From: Nageia nagi
Taxonomy: Eukaryota; Pinophyta
DNA: 64,000 nt
Assembly: GCA_050084985.1 (NCBI GenBank)
Contig: JBITNC010000001.1
Span: 96,410,001 to 96,474,000 of the forward strand
Direction: 5' to 3'
Shown piece by piece: positions 57,950 through 64,000 of this stretch. The translations under genes and the position numbers were made by a program. Under the pieces are notes generated by a model. That model was given only the letters and a program-made list of their open reading frames with translations, did no database searches and was not told the DNA's origin. Numbering within the stretch: position 1 is the first letter of the stretch; each line of letters begins with the position of its first letter.

Positions 57950-58480
57950 TTGTCTCTCTTTCTCATCATCTTCTAGATATTGTGCTTGCAAACACAGTTT
58001 ATCAAGGTGAGAGGGATCAAATAAAAATGATCAATTTTTATAAATGAGAATTTAAACCTTAATATACTTCATCTACACACTAGGATATTTAAGCAAAATT
58101 CCAAAAATAATAGCTTGCTTTCAAAAATTGATGGTGTATTCTTGGATGATTGACCTCTCTGCTACATAAGGAATTTTCATTTTATTATTTTTTCTTGTCA
58201 TTTCCCAAGGGATAAAAATACTCTCTCAATAACTCTTGAATTCTCCCATGAATAAATAGGTGGAAGGAGTTCATTCTTTAATGACTCACTATGGGCTTCC
58301 CACCACATCAAAGTATGACTACTCAACTTCAACCTAAGGTTCATTGAAGAGCCCATTTTCAAATTCTTTGGAAATTTTTTGATGAATTGAATTCATATTC
58401 AAGGTGAATTTAAGTAAATTTGTAAAAATTACAAAGGTTAATTTAAAACCCCCCAAAAAAATAGATTTTTTTTTTTGTGA
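57950..58480 (-). pseudogene. Gypsy gag relic (gypsy B)
   Basis: The minus strand reads LRLKLSSHTLMWWEAHSESL (about 58,330-58,275), then ENSRVIERVFLSLGK near 58,240-58,195, QRGQSSKNTPSIFESKLLF (about 58,165-58,105) and PLTLINCVCKHNI (about 58,020-57,980). This follows the capsid pattern KL.L.G.A..WWE..........W..........LP..Y.......W..L.Q...SV.EYT..F......L. Frameshifts are frequent. A short 21-bp array lies just upstream at 58,488-58,612. Confidence 0.75.
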
Positions 58481-58487
58481 ATTGGAA

Positions 58488-58612
58488 GACTATCTTCATG
58501 GTGGAATCATGCCTTTGAATAGTGGCACCATGCCATTGCATGAAGTTATGATACCTTCACATGATAATATGATGACTCTACATGATGTATGATGCCTTTA
58601 CATGGTGTATTC
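58488..58612. repeat. 21-bp tandem array, about six units (gypsy B side)
   Basis: Units of 21, 21, 21, 21, 20 and 21 bp start at 58,488, 58,509, 58,530, 58,551, 58,572 and 58,592. Examples are ATGCCTTTGAATAGTGGCAC(C), ATGCCATTGCATGAAGTTAT(G) and ATGCCTTTACATGGTGTATT(C). On the plus strand they give a 7-residue repeat (MP.H..). It lies upstream of the minus-strand gag. Unit length and layout match the larger array at 62,263-62,550. Confidence 0.8.
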
Positions 58613-60059
58613 ATCATACCAGGATCGATTCCTTGATGCAAAATTCCTTATGAAATAATATTTATTTGTGCAATTAATAACAACCAATATTCATATGCCA
58701 TGTGGTCTCCTTTTCCTATAAAAAGGATTGAGATGACTCATTTGGACTATTTCTGAAATGGTTAAAATATCGTAGCTATCATTTCCTATCTCTTTGACCA
58801 AATCCCTTTTGACTTCACTATTTAATGAAATTCCTTCTGACCATCACTTTCACCAAAAATATGTAGTGATATTACAAACTCTATTCCTTCATCTTCCACT
58901 AATCAATGTTGATTTTCTTATATAAATTTAGAATGCCCCAATATTTTATCATTTTTTATATTAATTTGTACTTAAATTGGGTTGACTGTATTGGGATTTG
59001 AGGCCTTATTTTCATACCTCAACTCAAAATAGATTCAATTTTTTAAACTTTCTTATATCTTGTTATGATAGCAAAAAAGGAAGGTTCAATGTGTTATTAT
59101 AGTCAAGGAGCTTTTTATTTGGTATTTCTCATTTAGATTTTGGTCGATTGACGGGTTTACCACATCATGGTGATGAAAAACTAAAATTTACAACAAAGGC
59201 CCTCCTGTCTATAAAAGAAAAACTCTATCTAGAGTTAAATTACTAGATTCATGTTGACACAAGTGGTAAATTTCTTATAATGGTAAATTTTCTTATAAAA
59301 TTATCTTTGATTAACTTTATAAAATTACTTTATGTAAATTTATTTCTTATATTTATAACAATGTTTTAAAAAATGTTTACATTCATATTTTATCAGAATA
59401 TAAAAATCAAAGATGAATTATTTACCATAATTTTCAAAATGATTATCTAAAAGCAACATGTGAATTTTTCCAAGCCAGAATTGTGTTACAAGGAAGACCA
59501 TCAAATATTCTAGTTTAGTCTATAGTTTACATCCTTTATTTGTTGAGTAGTAAAAAATGTAGCTGGTGTTCATTTATTTCAAAGAGGATTCAACATGTTA
59601 TGAATTATGCCATTCAAAATGATAATAATTATATTACATCCATGAATTTTATTTTGGCTTTTTATTACAAATCCTTCTATGATTTAGTGAATACAACTCT
59701 AATTCTAATAACATTGCATTCATAGATGAGTCCAATTTCATTACCAACTACAAGTATTTAGGTTTTTGTATCTACAAATCATAAATATTTTGATACATTT
59801 TTATTTTGAATAATTCTCTTACAAATATTAACAAAATTATATTTTTTTAGCATCAAATAGAATAAACTTCTTAAAAAAGAGGAAACACTTAAAGGAGCCA
59901 GTCTTGAAGGCAGTGTGATCTGAGTTAGCAGATAATGGTCCATTGCTATTAAGAAGAGACAATCCTAAAAATATAAGGAGTATAATAGCTCCTACAGTCA
60001 TTGAAAGTTCAATATTTATATAGGTATATATGATTATAGTTGATATATTTTGGTATTAA
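58613..60059. other. AT-rich stretch with no recognisable feature
   Basis: The left part may include the 5' LTR of gypsy B, but no ends or partner were found. CCTATAAAAAGGATTGAG near 58,716 is TATA-like on the plus strand, the wrong direction for gypsy B. No coding relic is supported. Confidence 0.5.
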
Positions 60060-61670
60060 ATTTTATCAATAAAATTCAATTTTTTAGTATATTATTATGG
60101 ATTTAGAACAAGCTAATGTTGGTATTCCCATAGGAAGCCACCTAGAAAGGACTTCAATTCATGAGATTAAAGATCAAGAAGTCCAATGTCTTGAAGCTCC
60201 AACATAATAATAAGGTAAAGAGTATATAGAGATTACGATCAATTTTTTATATCTTCATACCATCACATGGAGTTTTGATTATAATTGGAACAATGGTAGA
60301 TCAACCAACGCAACCTCCCACTTCTAGTACTCAATAGATGCAACCTCCAAATTCCAATCATTAAATGATGCAACCTAGAACTTCTACTCCTACTTCAAGT
60401 AGTAGTTGTTTGAAAACTTCATTTTGTTCAATTCATTCTCCATTAGTAACTTGTTCATAATATGTCAAAATTTTTGTTACAGATTGCAGTTATCAAAAGA
60501 TAAATTCATCCATGTTTCCACTACCTCCTCCACATCCAGTATAAATAATAAGAGTGGGAAAATACCTCAGTTTATAGGATCAACCATCTTGAAGTTGCAA
60601 AGATGTAGGAACCATTAACATAAAAAGAATCTCTACTTTTCCTAATCTCGATTTAGATGATGTATAAAGCTTAGGCATTTATGGTTTGAGAAACATTGAG
60701 ATGAAAAATGATTATTTAGGAATTGATAGTGGTTCTAATCCAATATTAAGAACCCATGATATTATTAAGAGTTAAGTTAATCTTTTACAACCTCCTCCAC
60801 AGTCAAGTTCACCACCACATCCACAAGATGTGGAAGACTCTATTGATAAAATAGATAATGAAATCACATACTTTCCTTTGAATGCACTTATTCTAGATGA
60901 TACTTTGTCATGTATGAATGATGTTATAATAGATAATATCAATACTTTGAAAATGTGGGAAGTGCATGTCAAAGCATTGATCAAGAAAATCAATACCCAT
61001 TTTCACAATCATTCTTAATGGGATTCTTTATTTAATTGGTTGAACCAATGAAAATAGAACTTTTAAGGGATCAAACATAAGCAGGTTTAATCAATGTACA
61101 AAATCCATATAATGATGATGTAATGACCATTATATGTAATTGTTTGGAAAATATAAATACAAAAGCTCAAGCTTATTACGATCTTTGGTGGAGAGCCAAA
61201 ATAATTGGTAGCAATTACAAATGCATAAAAATAAGAAGACGAGGTAACATAATAAGAAACAATTTGTATTTATGTTTATTTTTTTTTTAATTTCTTGAGT
61301 TTTAATATAGATATTTTTATATGACTACAGGCAAGGTATGAAAAAATCACAAAAGATATTCAAGTGTTTAAGATTCATTTGAGACAAACAAATAAAAGTA
61401 TGACTTCCTCCATTCAAATGAATGAAGAAATGAATAAGTTAAGAGGATGAATAATGCTTATAGGATGATAATCAAAGAGAAAGCACTTGATCAATAAATC
61501 TTATAGAAAGAGAAAATAGATGCTAATCCTAGTTTGCTTTCAATAGACAATGCATCTGTTTCATAACAAGCAATACTTTTCAATCTTCTTGAAGTAGCCA
61601 ATGTTGTTGGTATTTCACTAGATGACGTGGAGGGAGGGACATATTCAAAGGTTCTATTTAATTTAATTTC
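60060..61670 (+). pseudogene. Unrecognised gene relic, possibly with introns
   Basis: I do not recognise a family. Less AT-rich than its surroundings, it has several plus-strand open stretches in a row: 60,100-60,205 (MDLEQANVGIPIGSHLERTS), a Pro/Ser/Gln-rich part near 60,300-60,400, 60,830-61,018 (NEITYFPLNALILDD, then KMWEVHVKALIKKINTHFHN), 61,110-61,243 (NDDVMTIICNCLENINTKAQ, then YYDLWWRAKIIGSNYKC) and 61,331-61,450 (RYEKITKDIQVFKIHLRQTN). Between the last two lies a stretch with GT...TTTTTTT...TATGACTACAG (61,244-61,330), which looks like an 87-bp plant intron. Stops and frame changes break the reading, so it is probably a pseudogene or an unknown element's ORF. Confidence 0.35.
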
Positions 61671-62262
61671 TTATGAGTAATCTTGGAAAAAAATGAATAT
61701 TATGTTGGAAAATATTGAATGTTATCTACTTAACATTTTTTTAGACAAAATTGGTTTTGGATACTTTATATTATTTTAGACTAAATTTATCTTGGATACT
61801 TTTAAATTATTATGTTATGTTATTTTGGATAAATTAATTGTTATGTTGGACTAAATTGAATATTTTATCATTTTCAATGTTGAACTAAATTGAATGTTAT
61901 GCTGAACTAAATTGAATGTTATGTACATTTTTTTCAGTGTCTCATAATATTGAATGTTGCACTATAGTTGATTTCAATTTAGTTTTTTCAATATTACCTA
62001 ATATTACTTAGTATAAATTTGAAATTGTAGTGAATGTATTAATATCTATCATTATAATTTTTCAAAAAAAAAATTCAATGGTAACATAATTGTAATATTT
62101 GATAACAAATCATTAAAAATGATCAAAGTATAACACATTGAAAAAAATTTATATAAAAGTTAAGTATTTCAGACTCAAACCCTTCAGCAACATGTTAAAA
62201 TTACCTAGGTATAAATGTTAATCAGAAAAGAACATGTAAACATCAATGCTTTAGTAATGGAA
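61671..62262. other. AT-rich stretch with short imperfect repeats
   Basis: At about 61,735-61,935 the phrase (G)GACTAAATTGAATGTTAT or close variants (GAACTAAATTGAATGTTATG, GGATAAATTAATTGTTATG) recurs several times, so the stretch grew by local duplication. No coding signal. Confidence 0.6.
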
Positions 62263-62550
62263 TTCTCCCTTATACAGAGACAATGGTATTTTCTTTCCAC
62301 TGTGCGAAGGCATGCTGCTTTCGTATAGAAGTATTCTACCAACATTTAGAGATATGATGCCACCATGCAAAGGTGGAATTCCAATGTGTGGTGGTACATT
62401 GCATCCGTATGGTTCTACCTATCTTCATACGGTGGCACTCGATCTCCGTATGGTAGGAGGGGTTACTTCTCTTTGCACAAAGGCAGGTTACCTCCGTACG
62501 GTAGGAGAGATCCATTTTCATGTTGGCCGAGATTCTCTGTGCAAAAATAA
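62263..62550. repeat. Degenerate 21-bp palindromic-unit tandem array, about 13 units
   Basis: The sequence divides into 21-bp units with two short insertions (about 10 bp near 62,284, about 4 bp near 62,466). Each unit has a central dyad: CCTCCGTACGGTAGG (62,491-62,505), CTCCGTATGGTAG, CTTCATACGGTGG, CACCATGCAAAGGTGG, CTTTGCACAAAGG, CACTGTGCGAAGG and CTTTCGTATAGAAG. The inferred consensus core is CCTCCGTACGGAGG. It is clearly richer in G+C than its surroundings. Because the unit is palindromic and a multiple of three, frames stay open on both strands; these are not supported as genes. Confidence 0.85.
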
Positions 62551-63059
62551 AATTAGAATGAGAATAAGATCTTAACGAACACTCACAAACTATCCTCAAA
62601 TCCTCTGGAATGTTAGTGGTGATATGCTCGCTTGAATCATTTATCTTCTAGAGGAAGTCTTCCAATAGATGTTTTGAAGTACTATGCTCTAAATCGAATT
62701 TGAAATAGTATTTACGGTGGAAAATTCTTATAAATAAGAATACATGACGTTTCATATTATTGGTGAAGTCGATCATGTGATGTAAAAATTTAAAAAAATA
62801 AATTTAAAATATGAAATTAGGTTGGTTAGTAGGTTCAAAAATTTAAAAAAAATTAGAATTTTTTGATGATGTGGGTTTTTTGCAACTCCTAAAAATTGCC
62901 ATTTCTAAACTTGAGGATCATCAAAATTTGCAGTTTATATAAGATAAATGAAAGTTCTTATTCCAACAATAAACTTCATTATGCCCATGTTCTTTTTACA
63001 ATAATTGCAACATAAATTATTAAATTTTTATTACCTTAATCATATGAGGTATACCTTCC
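62551..63059. other. Non-coding stretch with a repeat shared with 17 kb
   Basis: At 62,865-62,955 TTTTTTGATGATGTGGG...CCTAAAAATTGCCAT...GAGGATCATCAAAATTTGCA resembles 17,030-17,125. No coding relic is seen. The minus-strand copia gag at 63,060 and right should continue here but is not readable. Confidence 0.45.
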
Positions 63060-63800
63060 TCTACAATGTCCTTTTCATGGTACCTTTCTAGGGCTTGTGA
63101 ACCCTCCTTGTCTTTTTTTTTATTAGATGAAGATTTGTCTTGAATGTGTTGGTGTTTTTCTTTATTTTTATCATCTTGAAAATTGATTTTTGTTTGAAGA
63201 GCTTGCTCAAAAAATGTTTTAGTAGTTCTACTAATTCTTTACTCATGAATATGAAGAGATCCCATGAGTTCATCAACAGAATATGTGGCTAAGTTTTTTA
63301 TTTCTTCAATAGCAATGACCATTAGATCATATTTTATAAGAAAATTGCATAAGTTTTGACAACTGCTCACCATGAGTTCTTATTTGATTTATAAGGCTCA
63401 TGGCTCTTGTGAAATTTTTTGTGAACTCTTATATTCTTTCATAAATAAATTCTCAAAATCTCTTCTAAACATTTGTAATTTAACAACTTTCATTTTATCA
63501 ATACCTTAAAAAGCTTATTGCAAAATATTCCATAACTCCTTTGCTTTGGTAGCTGCTGCTATCCTTGAAAAAATTGTATGAGACATTGCTTGTTGAATTA
63601 AAAACAATACACTATTGTTTTTTGTTTTTAATTTTCTTTCAATAATTCTTTGTCTAATTAAGACAATGCTCCTAATATAATGCAACTTGATTAGCAAGCT
63701 TCTTCATTTTTATGGTCCAGAAATCATAATTCTCCCCTTAAGCAAAGGTATTTGTGGCCGTGTCACATTGACACCACTATTGTTGTTGCTGACCATGTTA
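63060..63800 (-). pseudogene. Ty1/copia gag relic at the right edge
   Basis: Reading left from about 63,797, MVSNNNSGVNVTRPQIPLLK is a typical copia Gag start. A 1-bp loss at the following Gly codon shifts the frame just before the expected NYDFW block. The frame at 63,697-63,515 gives NSVLFLIQQAMSHTIFSRIA then AATKAKELWNILQ, the UBN2 gag core (AL..I...V....F..I....TAKEAWD.L). Further left (63,276-63,088) ELVELLKHFLSKLF fits the gag C-terminal coiled part. The element runs minus; its 5' LTR lies right of the window. No zinc knuckle is seen. Confidence 0.8.
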
Positions 63801-64000
63801 TCTGACCTTCAATTCGTCAAACAATACCCGGTTCTTCTTTATGTTAAATAATTCATTTGATTATTTGAAAAATAATATCATTAATTAATTTTACATAACA
63901 AAAAAAATTACACAAGAAATAATTACTTTTACATTAATGTTCCGTTCTTTTTATATATGTGGATTGCCATTCTGATCTCACAAATTAAACAAAAAGGATG
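63801..64000 (-). other. Leader of the right-edge copia element
   Basis: AT-rich 5' leader. ATTCTGATCTCA near 63,970 is a poor match to GCTCTGATACCA (initiator-Met primer site on the minus strand) and cannot be called with confidence. Confidence 0.35.

Noticed and set aside
62312-62599. Overlapping open frames on both strands (up to 87 codons) in the G+C-richer block
   Set aside because: They result from 21-bp palindromic units: a period divisible by three and strand symmetry keep frames open on both strands. No protein family is recognisable.
63965-63985. ATTCTGATCTCA as the primer site of the right-edge copia element
   Set aside because: Too many mismatches to GCTCTGATACCA, and no LTR end is visible within the window to confirm it.

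Overview
This window is nuclear DNA of a vascular plant. It is strongly AT-rich and made almost entirely of old, broken transposable elements. I found no intact host gene, tRNA, rRNA or organelle insert. The plant assignment rests on four families seen in translation: Ty3/gypsy elements of the Tat/Athila kind (one with a second, archaeal-type RNase H), Ty1/copia elements primed by initiator-Met tRNA, an L1-type LINE, and relics of PLS-class pentatricopeptide repeat (PPR) genes. The slow-decaying, deeply nested layout would suit a large genome such as a gymnosperm's, but the sequence alone does not prove that.

Layout. 1-2 kb: non-coding debris with short tandem repeats. 2.05-7.57 kb: a minus-strand gypsy relic (E) with gag, protease and a probable LTR; a copia LTR sits in its protease. 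8.9-10.4 kb: minus-strand PPR pseudogene. 13.6-16.5 kb: plus-strand Athila/Tat-like gypsy relic (D) with a 144-bp tandem duplication in RNase H. 18.8-19.4 kb: minus-strand copia gag fragment. 20.3-24.9 kb: plus-strand PPR pseudogene with a 0.75-kb segmental duplication and, at its 3' end, a nine-unit tandem array made from its own E-motif region. 25.8-34.3 kb: an L1-type LINE split by a complete but non-autonomous gag-protease gypsy element (26,644-31,807, TSD ACATC). 35.6-53.4 kb: a three-level nest. Minus-strand copia A is split by plus-strand Tat gypsy C (37,434-52,761), whose RNase H is split by plus-strand copia B (41,778-49,135, TSD AAAAT). 54.4-58.5 kb: minus-strand gypsy B with gag, protease, RT, RNase H and integrase. 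60.1-61.7 kb: an unrecognised, broken, possibly intron-containing gene relic. 62.26-62.55 kb: a degenerate tandem array of a 21-bp palindromic unit, related to a shorter one at 58.49-58.61 kb. 63.06-63.8 kb: minus-strand copia gag running off the right side.

The insertions give a relative history: copia A, then gypsy C, then copia B; and LINE, then the gag-only gypsy. Reading frames of the interrupted elements run on across the insertion sites when one target-site copy is counted, which supports the boundaries. All coding relics carry several stops or frameshifts, so none is expected to make a full protein. The least ordinary features are the PPR-derived array at 24 kb, the palindromic-unit arrays in or near LTR elements, the gag-protease-only gypsy element, and copia B, which has about 2.7 kb of unrecognised DNA where gag should be.
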